This document shows, one piece after another, positions 12,401 through 16,271 of a stretch of 59,375 nt of DNA. The translations under genes were made by a program, and so were the position numbers. The notes under the pieces were generated by a model. It ran no database searches. It had not been told where the DNA came from and was given only the letters and a program-made list of their open reading frames with translations. The DNA lies in contig DAOTWP010000101.1 in NCBI GenBank assembly GCA_034435675.1, positions 1 through 59,375 of the forward strand. Reading direction: 5' to 3'. Each line of letters starts with the position of its first letter. The first letter of the stretch is position 1. This DNA comes from DAOTWP01 sp034435675. GTDB lineage: Bacteria > Chloroflexota > Anaerolineae > Aggregatilineales > Phototrophicaceae.

Positions 12401-12862
12401 GCAGTCTTCGGTCCATCGTCGGCAACTGTGATGGAGCCAGGAACCATCTACGACGACACGGCAACCGATGCGATCCTGTACGCCCCGTCAGTAATGTGGA
12501 CTCCCACTACAGGGCGGTTTGGTCCGCCGCGTGGTCCAATCAACACTACGGAAACCACCGCTACCACCGCGGGCAGCATCGTGCAGTTGAACGTGGACGG
12601 CAACGCGATGATCCTGTATCAGACCGTGGATGCCCGCAGCAGCAGCAACGTGCGCATCTGTGTGGTGGATACTAACGCCACACCGGGACCGAACGAGAAC
12701 GTTAACACCTACTGTTCAGAGTTCAGCCAGAACTCACGGCGCGCGGGGTACGGCTCACCGATTCTGTTCTACGGGTTTGGCAGCGGCACACACGAGGTTA
12801 TTCTCGAAAACCGCTCGCATAACCAAACGTTCCGGATTGACGCCATTCAGGTAATCCCCTGA
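482..12862 (+). CDS. Giant secreted subtilase (S8) with lectin-like, beta-helix and about 15 repeated beta domains
   Basis: A 4126-residue secreted protein. The start has a strong RBS and is followed by a signal peptide (basic 'MSLRHKR', hydrophobic core 12-30, cleavage after ASA near residue 37). In order: a Thr/Pro/Glu linker; a lectin/LamG-like domain about 103-270; a second Pro/Glu/Thr/Ala linker to about 347; a second lectin-like domain about 348-522; an I9-like prodomain about 535-650; an S8 protease about 655-1010; a parallel beta-helix about 1040-1590 ending in 'DIGAHE' (choice-of-anchor Q type); an Ig/cadherin-like stretch to about 1830; then about 15 repeats to the end. The S8 residues are Asp692 (GIIDTS), His700 (NHGQ), Asn790 (SAGNN) and Ser973 (GTSASAAHVAG). 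There is no LPXTG motif or C-terminal membrane anchor. It is monocistronic, followed by hairpins. The role (adhesion, envelope processing, predation or polymer binding) is inference. Confidence 0.85.
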   Translation: MSLRHKRLLNNLVTVLTLVTIIGGTFLPALSVTLASAQEVTPEPAPIETTPEPISAEGTPESTVPPAAATSTTVPETTEEPVAPVTTPAATEELTPLPPTLSFFEDNFQDGDYAGWYISADWQVSAEDGNLFLRSASPGQTATVADVRLQNLTFNARVRLGGTDTASIAVRADAERYTVLLTADGSAQLYRGTVLLAESVLPETTPEVPSAPTWFLVGIQASGANISVALNGTPVLTYSDPAPLGAGMVIFSTGAANTGSVDVDDVTISELPAEVAPPVVVTTEAPPPEPAPETTAEPTAEATAESEVTPEPAAPEATAEATAVAIAEPEMTAEPEATTEPEAADPQFTVLLEDDFEGDLSAWAASEGLALVETGDGNHAAALSAGTALAPAASLYTGETYLDARFTMRSAAQDSTPTGLSLTFRAMEGQYYTVSLETARVSLLREDGTGTVLLAEGALTLNTDTWYTLSLRAEGGHIVLLLDGTVVLEYVDEAPLPAGQISFAANPASDVWLDDVRIAEAAASEAAVATPLVNAIPEEQRGKVEDILFTLVNMYAVGDEAGALALAAEYGMLISEDGQRITVIVTPAEGYTPDQVVALIETTGGVVEGVFSTDIYAQMPLASFAALVNTAEVGFIRLPSIAVSTSAAFAPMAGTLEQPGTATTTEGFDIIGAYPWYNAGVRGAGVTVGIIDTSFGGSNHGQRVLEIVQDIAPNATFRTYAVSTPAQIATAITTAQSQGVNVLLIALDMGANVSFGDGTGNSAADGADAVYANLQTARNAGMVIIVSAGNNANRYASFSSAGSVTVQAGNGDQLLVRWSSGSAPVGGLTPTGTNGGRLTLSGNTTINVNPNGGGIAQVQVIDAGSNSVAAQFTATSGNLTTTGTLARPADSPDVIAVGAVCASYDANDWDETDNSFNSSYGPVFAVGGTDPGVLTPPLPRSLKPEVVGPSGVSVTGLARTGACDETDGFNGTSASAAHVAGMAALLIANPNTTLDAFNNGATDRPAAVEAYLQMHASELPLGALADGFDRQYGAGLAILGEVNPAQTYNSSGGYTLIVGPITAGGDCAANILYVGKNNPDSQLLGTFSDPYIHPAQALALAGTGDCVVLLPGTYTDVIVIPDSFPDNITLRAQSNARSTSNALRYSTFLVTSGYGGTAITLENDLTTISGFRFLPQTPLNVSFPLNAAVVLDGAVGSAFSNSVLGYEQVSTPGGLTSLWCDGVGVINCWRRAPIEVVNGSHSAEVRNNLIQNVYAIGGFVTGIVVDSSGDGAGHSNPVLVELNYIRRTIGVGIPGDPTYTAWSPMIRAIDSGVNIYSNTFAYNLSQTMVQLVTPSTSYETRVAGNMFFFNTIRANGTVGGSSSGPLVHLDSAPRTSFINNSIIGNVMPTVSPATVILGRGDANLSVQTPGPYGANTWEIHNNFIYINKLSESTGIAANFEGDFGCVGYDADAAIVRNNWVDNTGVAPIGITALGALQNPVDIAFGAVDGDECITPYNNGAGGGGNFSSAVNPAAHFAGQVLALQPIEPLFYRPNDQSGAVPPGPISPAVNAGYQAEAVIMWPDLATAPDAGSSARYVPLNTGPIDIGAHEVATLDGNPLNVTVLEDNGTSDSQIFTIDIVAGPQEGVDGGFPAYEIERVDIPPEVYGTTCPGDGWVNGIKFSGETLEYCAPRHFYTDATIPDVYFEITVGDQTPLSVSIPVTVIIQPTNDPPLATTVFDRYPAQVGQTVTIQLRPAVNITPTSFQFIAGGEDDEGDYPFTYLNPTIVSCPGGNDCNPNLFSQTDLNNAFSGLTADGVIQLTLAGNEDGYLDFTYQVRDTNNSTITNTVRVRAVSPLTAATEGLHDDTSLVFTYHGAVGLTTVGGWIPVYNETSINNTLHQTSVLNDAAEFQMVGDGFVLYMQGSARGGNYDLLIDKNSDGGFESFTIACPSYRTAATIVDAPQGILSNIERSNRVYTVSCTGLGDGRHTIRITNLTDRIVLAIDAIGVLNEQVALTPGFHEVNELEVYNGFLGSAFVETADRLASNGVSMTTTTTESVSFRFQGSGVAIGTVQEGIYNASLRQWRGASYQICVNPAGAVPETCQSFDNSVGFAGRAAYNVFRPFMGLDPNGEHEVTISVTDIPTYSTLKARFTIDSIVVFGPQYVPMDADPADPDLDGLPFGIIEDDRRGLLVFGNGLDDSWSFDTNNTRVSNSSLSSIARGITAAGPFVTFRIPGDANAIHWRRYANTRADSQNVMVCVGRAEGAAACEQYDLRTAPNPLLILESEFDTAWGAGAAHTVEIFSLTNLQFNVDSLQVFNTAAPFTPGVYEHTTPGQITLNLTEGTTTETDLTHPTLYSGGSVYQAYDNGETMLFRFDGTGFQARFVLERTASTVQICWAEGNLADPAAVDAAVAADNGTCVDYDNYFASVDYNGLRTIAGLEEGIYTAYIRHTGVTYNPSTRVGEIMKLDTITVLGDDWTGLNPLTDVGVRYETSYTNRLTQNSFLYYGTAWRSFTGTAARLQSGSSYDQIMRATGAGIIFQTDNADIVRLYRDTRVGYAALLACAAPLVGGTLDYANYTCTVIQNNGGTGNQQVFNIPLSGSGPHVVSIMTLDNLTFNLDAIELVNSVASLAPGTYSESHPGLTYDYETPPTSPTTVWRTVVLASRYVDNSAFESTAPGARLTFSCTQCTGFTLYTLMDRSSGQLLVDVTGGSVTLNDYVLTAYNLSSFYGTLGARVNLTDLPLGNYTFTITEADPTTNKFVVDSLVVHGDERIVTLNPSLVDNAARNANNDLVLTFGPESTDWIFNQGRTAPTSLYQTSANTVRFGSTIKFEVENTNAITLYFDTRTSTTALRVCAVPASGAINNTNYRCTTVDVFTQYVRNRQYTFTLSTEIFPAFGAYNVSITNLGYARAFNLDAIGIHDLSGSLQPGLYQDNHPQLVNGFNNGTGAWTSSPEATATDGNVRSGTAGSYLEFTFEGTGFAIVLSESTLTSGSYRLCYQAGAGPCNSTSETLPDAGLLAARNTPVAITRVGFASGTYTVRITNLDASKPLRVDRVDILGDVPEIDGTETGNIENTDSRLVYFPYGSFTQFDSTLASSGSEHRSTMRGAIAYFEVNSFSGNVSYNRYTLASFGDADVCYGAIGDGPCIPSTPPPPNLITIDNRTPSNAWQQGANIGPLGGTNNYVYIENQDGLTLPLDFLRLTNPSQALTPGTYDNTFSTATDRLEFDGSFDVTPLVQPLAFGGGVQNTNVANSVMVGVFEGTGISVLFTFDRYAGPVEICWDAGAGNFVPGDVATTVTNVEGSGTCQEFNNYSAATRYKAARTIVGLANNTYTFFVRHTGTDYDPVTRTGNTMQIDAVTVYGEIATTALTSVIDPGDGRVETSYDARFAQNTFFYYGSAWRSFSGTRYRSYSGQNYDQSLNIIGASVVFRTSGANSLMIYRDIRAGYAPMLVCAAPESNLNDRVCTLVNNAQGTGIQQPVSVPLNGSGAQVVSITTMDFGTLNLDAVEAIDASGALTEPGIYEDVDPRLTFTNADPNTPWQYVYNTRSYSAGRARQSTVNGDTLEFSFTGTGFAIGTVQDVFGGEMEVCYGTDTTWGNGDDRCYTYQNESRIANYNTVRTVTGLGSGTYYVRARNVEDGNSQLTNPPTPRTTRNPNRMIVDYVQVFTDAAPPVVAEAGWYGETATDGTNRYLQLLPANRWTTFEGSRFARGYTNLSYVSSSDTAGRASNLYPGAPATLRIQIPANTAATFVLFTGTGTTANSNQLLVCADSVQTSSCAPVTNEMTLANQVVIDSTDLPALNNATGAPVTLTLTIRTLTQGFFRIDGFQVIHGTALPQGVNDNFLPDSMLNFSPDVDSVLVSGRCSTAGGWCTLKTATAYGGSLVQTSNIGATLEFTISGTGFSVITQNDRLSTQMRLCYKPAGAGAFPDINGAGGDQAVCQTFLPETRFTYYQYGFTMLGLPDASYDVQVMNLGAVNPAFTTYMLKIDAVAVFGPSSATVMEPGTIYDDTATDAILYAPSVMWTPTTGRFGPPRGPINTTETTATTAGSIVQLNVDGNAMILYQTVDARSSSNVRICVVDTNATPGPNENVNTYCSEFSQNSRRAGYGSPILFYGFGSGTHEVILENRSHNQTFRIDAIQVIP
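5993..12859 (+). repeat. About 15 tandem ~150-residue beta-sandwich-like domains within the giant protein
   Basis: Approximate domain starts: 5993, 6464, 6920, 7391, 7867, 8319, 8750, 9205, 9625, 10045, 10540, 10979, 11440, 11930 and 12420. Two types alternate. Type A opens with 'LxPGxYE' and contains 'FxGTGFAI' and 'EVCY...C'. Type B opens near 'F..G..W.SF' and contains 'DTR....LLVCAAP...C'. Nearly all carry a pair of cysteines 5-25 residues apart and end with 'IDAIQVF'-like strands. A higher-order duplication is visible: 'ETSY...QN' at 7898 and 10571, and 'GYA' at 8093 and 10766, are both exactly 2673 bases (891 codons) apart, equal to six domains. The fold is inferred from pattern only. 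Confidence 0.8.
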
Positions 12863-12873
12863 AGCACTACGGA

Positions 12874-12902
12874 GGGGTAAGGCTGGTTCAAAGCCTTATC
12901 CC
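12874..12902 (+). terminator. Hairpin after the giant gene
   Basis: An 11-bp stem (GGGGTAAGGCT / AGCCTTATCCC, one G-T wobble) with a 7-base loop lies 11 bases after the giant gene's stop. No T-tract follows, so it may protect the 3' end rather than terminate alone. Confidence 0.5.
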
Positions 12903-12919
12903 TGACGCCTGACCACAAT

Positions 12920-12957
12920 GCCGGGTTGTGCAGCATGCGCCGCCCGGCTTTCTGTTT
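12920..12957 (+). terminator. Second hairpin with T-rich tail
   Basis: GCCGGG (12920-12925) pairs with CCCGGC (12943-12948), followed by TTTCTGTTT. This resembles an intrinsic terminator, just before the psuG promoter. Confidence 0.5.
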
Positions 12958-12958
12958 G

Positions 12959-12967
12959 TGGTACAAT
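12959..12967 (+). promoter_or_regulatory. Extended -10 promoter for psuG
   Basis: TGG-TACAAT matches the extended -10 form (TGn followed by TAnAAT). No convincing -35 box stands 16-18 bases upstream. The same nine bases recur before the ATP sulfurylase gene (34638-34646). The inferred start site is near 12974, giving a leader of about 50 bases. Confidence 0.5.
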
Positions 12968-13022
12968 ACCGCGCACATTCACGCTGGCGTGCCAGCCCAC
13001 TGACTCAGATATGAGAAGGACT

Positions 13023-13955
13023 ATGTTAACGGATATGTTTATCGCGCCCGAAGTGCGCGCAGCGCTAGACCAGCACCAGCCTGTTGTCGCGCTGGAGTCA
13101 ACACTCATCACCCATGGGCTGCCTTACCCGGCAAACCGCGACACTGCGCTGGCAATGGAACAGGCGGTACGCTCCGCTGGGGCAGTCCCCGCAACGATTG
13201 CCGTTTTGCGTGGGACAATCACCGTGGGGCTGTCCCCTGACGAGATCGAACGGCTGGCAGCAGCGCCCACAGGCAGTGTGCGCAAATGCAGCCGCCGCGA
13301 TTTTCCGATTGTGGTCGGGCGAGGAGAAGACGGCGCAACAACCGTAGCCGGAACGATGATCGTCGCGCATCAGGCAGGACTGCGCGTCTTTGCTACCGGC
13401 GGTATTGGTGGCGTGCATCGCGGTCATCCGTTCGATGTCTCTGCCGACCTGGTTGAACTGGGGCGCACGCCGGTGGCGGTGGTTTGCTCCGGCGCGAAGT
13501 CAATCCTTGATCTGCCGCTTACGCTTGAAGTGCTGGAAACCCAGGGAGTACCGGTCATCGGCTACACAACCGATACCCTGCCCGCTTTCTACACACGCAG
13601 CAGCGGGCTGCCTGTGGATGTGCGCGTTGACACACCGGACGATGCCGCCCACATCATCCATGCTGCCGAACGGCTGGCGCTAGGGCATGGACTGCTGTTC
13701 ACTGTGCCTGTGCCCGAAGCAGAGGCTTTGCCACAGGCACTTGCAGAAGACGCCATTGCGCAGGCACTTGCAGAAGCGGATCAACAGGGCGTCCACGGCA
13801 AAATGGTCACACCTTTCCTGCTCGAAAGGGTCACCGCCCTGACCGGGGGTGTCTCACGCCGCGCTAACACGGCGCTGCTGGTCAATAATGCACACACTGC
13901 CGGGCTGATTGCTGCTGGGCTGGCGAAAGTTAGCCAGCAGAATCTACAGCAGTAG
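13023..13955 (+). CDS. psuG: Pseudouridine-5'-phosphate glycosidase
   Basis: Splits pseudouridine 5'-phosphate reversibly into uracil and ribose 5-phosphate in the cytoplasm, salvaging the modified nucleoside from RNA turnover. The protein (310 residues, the usual family length) shows 'VALESTLITHGLPYP', 'GAVPATIAVLRG', 'KCSRRDF', 'TTVAGTMIVAHQAG' and 'ATGGIGGVHRG', followed by the catalytic-lysine segment 'VVCSGAKSILDLP'. I chose the ATG at 13023, which has AGAAGGA just upstream. An in-frame ATG at 13011 would add four residues, and the longer open frame back to 12918 runs through the promoter and a hairpin. The usual partner, PsuK kinase, is not adjacent, so pseudouridine phosphorylation must be encoded elsewhere. 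Confidence 0.93.
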   Translation: MLTDMFIAPEVRAALDQHQPVVALESTLITHGLPYPANRDTALAMEQAVRSAGAVPATIAVLRGTITVGLSPDEIERLAAAPTGSVRKCSRRDFPIVVGRGEDGATTVAGTMIVAHQAGLRVFATGGIGGVHRGHPFDVSADLVELGRTPVAVVCSGAKSILDLPLTLEVLETQGVPVIGYTTDTLPAFYTRSSGLPVDVRVDTPDDAAHIIHAAERLALGHGLLFTVPVPEAEALPQALAEDAIAQALAEADQQGVHGKMVTPFLLERVTALTGGVSRRANTALLVNNAHTAGLIAAGLAKVSQQNLQQ

Positions 13956-13990
13956 CGCCAGCATGCGCAAACACAGAGCAAAGATCAAAC

Positions 13991-14014
13991 GGGGAAAGCG
14001 CTTGAACTTTCCCC
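13991..14014. terminator. Bidirectional hairpin between convergent psuG and the roadblock-like gene
   Basis: A perfect 8-bp stem, GGGGAAAG / CTTTCCCC, with an 8-base loop. Read on the minus strand it is followed by GTTTGATCTTTG, so it best serves the minus-strand gene ending at 14060. Confidence 0.6.
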
Positions 14015-14059
14015 ATCAAGGATGCAGCACTTACCTGGCAGTAACGAACGCTGAAGCAC

Positions 14060-14530
14060 TCATTCCTCGTCAGACATGCGCTGCTGGTTGAGCCACTCCT
14101 GTACTGCGTCAATCAGTTCCTGCGCTTCGGGATCCATTACAGTATTATCGCCATTGTGCACGCGCGGCTGCTGTGCCAGTGCGTGCAATTCGTCGGCTTC
14201 CACCTCTGCTAGCGCACGCCGTATCTCCACGAGCAGCAGCAGCAGCGGGGCAGTGCGCGGCAGCATTACCAGTGCTACATAACGCGAATCTGACAGCGGG
14301 AACACCAGCAGATGATCACTGTCAGTAGTGATGTGGATCATCTCGGCAAGGCTGTTCCACAACTCCGCAGCCAGCGATTGCGCAAGCACTTCCACCGATT
14401 GCAGCATAGAGGCAATGCGTTCCTCGTCGCTGCGCAGCGGACGCGACGAACGCAGAATCCGCCCCTGGTCATCAGCCAGCAAGACAGTGGTCACATAGCG
14501 GTTGGCACTGATTCGGTCAAACCATTTCAT
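14060..14530 (-). CDS. Roadblock/LC7-like regulator (MglB-like fold)
   Basis: A 156-residue soluble protein without signal peptide or membrane segment. The pattern 'ANRYVTTVLLADDQGRILRSS', a helix rich in Ala/Leu, 'MIHITTDSDHLLVFPLSDSRYVALVMLP' and a following long helix is typical of the roadblock/longin fold, which acts as a dimeric regulator or scaffold for small Ras-like GTPases such as MglA. No GTPase gene is in the window. The C-terminal 40 residues are acidic and probably unstructured. The gene lies downstream of the DinB gene on the same strand with a gap of only 25 bases, so the three minus-strand genes 16138-14060 may be one operon. The fold call is by pattern; the partner is unknown. 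Confidence 0.55.
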   Translation of the reverse strand: MKWFDRISANRYVTTVLLADDQGRILRSSRPLRSDEERIASMLQSVEVLAQSLAAELWNSLAEMIHITTDSDHLLVFPLSDSRYVALVMLPRTAPLLLLLVEIRRALAEVEADELHALAQQPRVHNGDNTVMDPEAQELIDAVQEWLNQQRMSDEE

Positions 14531-14555
14531 GCAGGTTTCTCGCTGTCCCCGGCGC

Positions 14556-15053
14556 CTATGCCACTTCCCAGAAGTAAAACATCATGTCCTGTTCCACTGT
14601 CGCCGCACCCATCTGATGCAGCATTGCCAGCATTTGCGCGCGGTGATCCGTGCCATGATTCACGATGTGCGCCAGAATTTGCCAGACAGCATCGTGTTTT
14701 GTCCCTCCACGATGCGCCAGTTCATACATGACCACGCGACTGAACTGTTCTTCATCCATCTGTGCGACAAATGCGCGGGCGTCCTGCTCAACCATCTGCC
14801 ACTTTTCGCGTACTGCCTCGCGCGTAGGATAATCCGCGTATTCCAGATGCGCGGGCAGTGCGCCACCGCGCACACGGGCAATCCAACGCTGGTCAACACT
14901 CATCACGTGGACGAGCTGGTTGCGCAGCGACCCGACCGAATAGCCGAGATCGTGCGTGAACTCGGCATTCTGTAATTTGAGGATACACGCCCAGACACGC
15001 TCATGCGCCCAATAGTTGTACTCGAATAATGTGCGGATAGCCTCGCCATTCAT
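14556..15053 (-). CDS. DinB/YfiT-like four-helix metalloprotein
   Basis: 165 residues. The DinB-fold metal triad is visible: His49 in 'QLVHVMSVDQRW', and His133 and His137 in 'HIVNHGTDHR'. Members are cytoplasmic, often thiol-dependent transferases (bacillithiol or mycothiol S-transferases) or of unknown role. The start ATG overlaps the stop of the upstream beta-propeller gene by four bases (15050-15053, ATGA type), so translation is probably coupled. The DinB protein is cytoplasmic while its upstream partner looks exported, so coupling may only reflect expression. The substrate cannot be read from sequence. Confidence 0.85.
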   Translation of the reverse strand: MNGEAIRTLFEYNYWAHERVWACILKLQNAEFTHDLGYSVGSLRNQLVHVMSVDQRWIARVRGGALPAHLEYADYPTREAVREKWQMVEQDARAFVAQMDEEQFSRVVMYELAHRGGTKHDAVWQILAHIVNHGTDHRAQMLAMLHQMGAATVEQDMMFYFWEVA

Positions 15054-16138
15054 GATTCGCCCTCCACAATACGCCAGATGTCGAAACCTGTATCACAACC
15101 AATCACAAGGGTCGTGCCGTCGGCGCTCAATCTTACGAGATCAGGGACCCGACTACATAAGCGATAACTGCCCAGATCAGTCGCGTTCCCACTGGCAGTG
15201 TCCCATACCCGGATAATCGGCGCATCCCCAATATGTACACCGAGAATGATGTCTCCCGAAGGGCTGGGGATAAATGCCTGCACGTACAAGCCATCCAGCG
15301 GCGCAATAACACGGTTTTCGCCCGTCTCAAAATTCAACAGGTACAGGGTTGTAGACTGTGGATCGCGCCAGGCAAGCTGCACCCCCGTCGTCTCGTCAAT
15401 CCGTCCAAACACTGGCAGCCCGTCTAGCTGTACCTCGTGCAGCACCTCGCCAGTCTCCAGATTCCACAGCTTAACCAGGCCGTCCTCGCTTGAGGTAATT
15501 GCCAACGGCGCGGGTATGCGTCCGATACGCACAAACGCAGTTTCATCAGCATCCGGTGCGGAGGGTAATATAAGCGGGGGTTCCGTAGTCTGGGGGTCAA
15601 GTGGCAGTCGCATGACATAGTACCCGGTGGGCTGCTGCGGTGTTACCTCAACCCAGATGTAAGGCACATCAGCATCAAACCACACCCGGATCGGCAAATC
15701 TGGCGCATTCGGGAAGGCAATTGGGGTCAGCGTTTGTGCCACAAGATCATAGACCAGCAGCGTATAGCCGGTATTGTCAGCATGGATTGAGGCGAGCAGC
15801 GTGCCGTCAGCGTTGAACTGGGGCGTTTCCACCACCGTGCTGTTATAACCCTCGTCTCCGGGCAGCGTGTACGCCGTCAACAGACTGCCGTCAGTTGCCC
15901 AGAGCACAATCTGGTTGTTGGCACTCACGCCCGCGATGTGGCTGCCGTCCGGACTGAGGGCAAACACACCAGTAAAAATCTCCCCGACATCTGCGACGTA
16001 ATGTTCAAAATCAATCTGAGCAACAGACTGCAAGTCCGCTACATTCTGCGCATTCAGCACCGGGGACGAGTCCGCGCGGGCAGGCATAAGGGAACTTGCC
16101 CCAATAAAAACTACAAACAGCATCAAAAAGCACTTCAA
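15050..16138 (-). CDS. Exported WD40-like beta-propeller protein
   Basis: 362 residues with an N-terminal signal peptide ('MKCFLMLFVVFIGASSLMPARA', cleavage near 22). The mature part contains WD40-type blades: 'VFALSPDGSHIAGVSANNQIVLWATDGSLL', 'PQFNADGTLLASIHAD', 'AITSSEDGLVKLWNLETGEVL', 'IIRVWDTASGN' and 'LVRLSADGTTLVIGC...IWRI'. The middle blades are degenerate. There is no enzymatic motif. It would serve as an extracytoplasmic binding scaffold. It is the first gene of a coupled pair with DinB and is divergent from the radical SAM gene. A Cys at residue 3 is not a lipobox position. Confidence 0.8.
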   Translation of the reverse strand: MKCFLMLFVVFIGASSLMPARADSSPVLNAQNVADLQSVAQIDFEHYVADVGEIFTGVFALSPDGSHIAGVSANNQIVLWATDGSLLTAYTLPGDEGYNSTVVETPQFNADGTLLASIHADNTGYTLLVYDLVAQTLTPIAFPNAPDLPIRVWFDADVPYIWVEVTPQQPTGYYVMRLPLDPQTTEPPLILPSAPDADETAFVRIGRIPAPLAITSSEDGLVKLWNLETGEVLHEVQLDGLPVFGRIDETTGVQLAWRDPQSTTLYLLNFETGENRVIAPLDGLYVQAFIPSPSGDIILGVHIGDAPIIRVWDTASGNATDLGSYRLCSRVPDLVRLSADGTTLVIGCDTGFDIWRIVEGES

Positions 16139-16162
16139 AACTATCCATCCTTAGGGTGCTGG

Positions 16163-16192
16163 GCTATACTACCCGTTAATCGCTACTGTCAG
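16163..16192 (-). promoter_or_regulatory. Candidate promoter for the beta-propeller/DinB genes
   Basis: On the minus strand a CTGACA box (16192-16187) is separated by 18 bases from TATAGC (16168-16163). The -35 match is good and the -10 partial. It lies about 25 bases upstream of the ATG. Confidence 0.35.
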
Positions 16193-16219
16193 CATTTCTC
16201 AGACAGCATCTCGCAAGCG

Positions 16220-16228
16220 TGCTAATAT
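16220..16228 (+). promoter_or_regulatory. Weak extended -10 for the radical SAM gene
   Basis: TGC-TAATAT, overlapping TATTAT at 16226-16231, about 40-50 bases before the ATG at 16272. No -35 box was seen. Confidence 0.3.
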
Positions 16229-16271
16229 TATGCTGCGCTGTTCCTGTTAGTGAGTTGTCCAGAGTGACATT

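Noticed and set aside
12918..13022. Longer psuG start
   Set aside because: The extension passes through a hairpin and the -10 element, and is not part of the conserved family.
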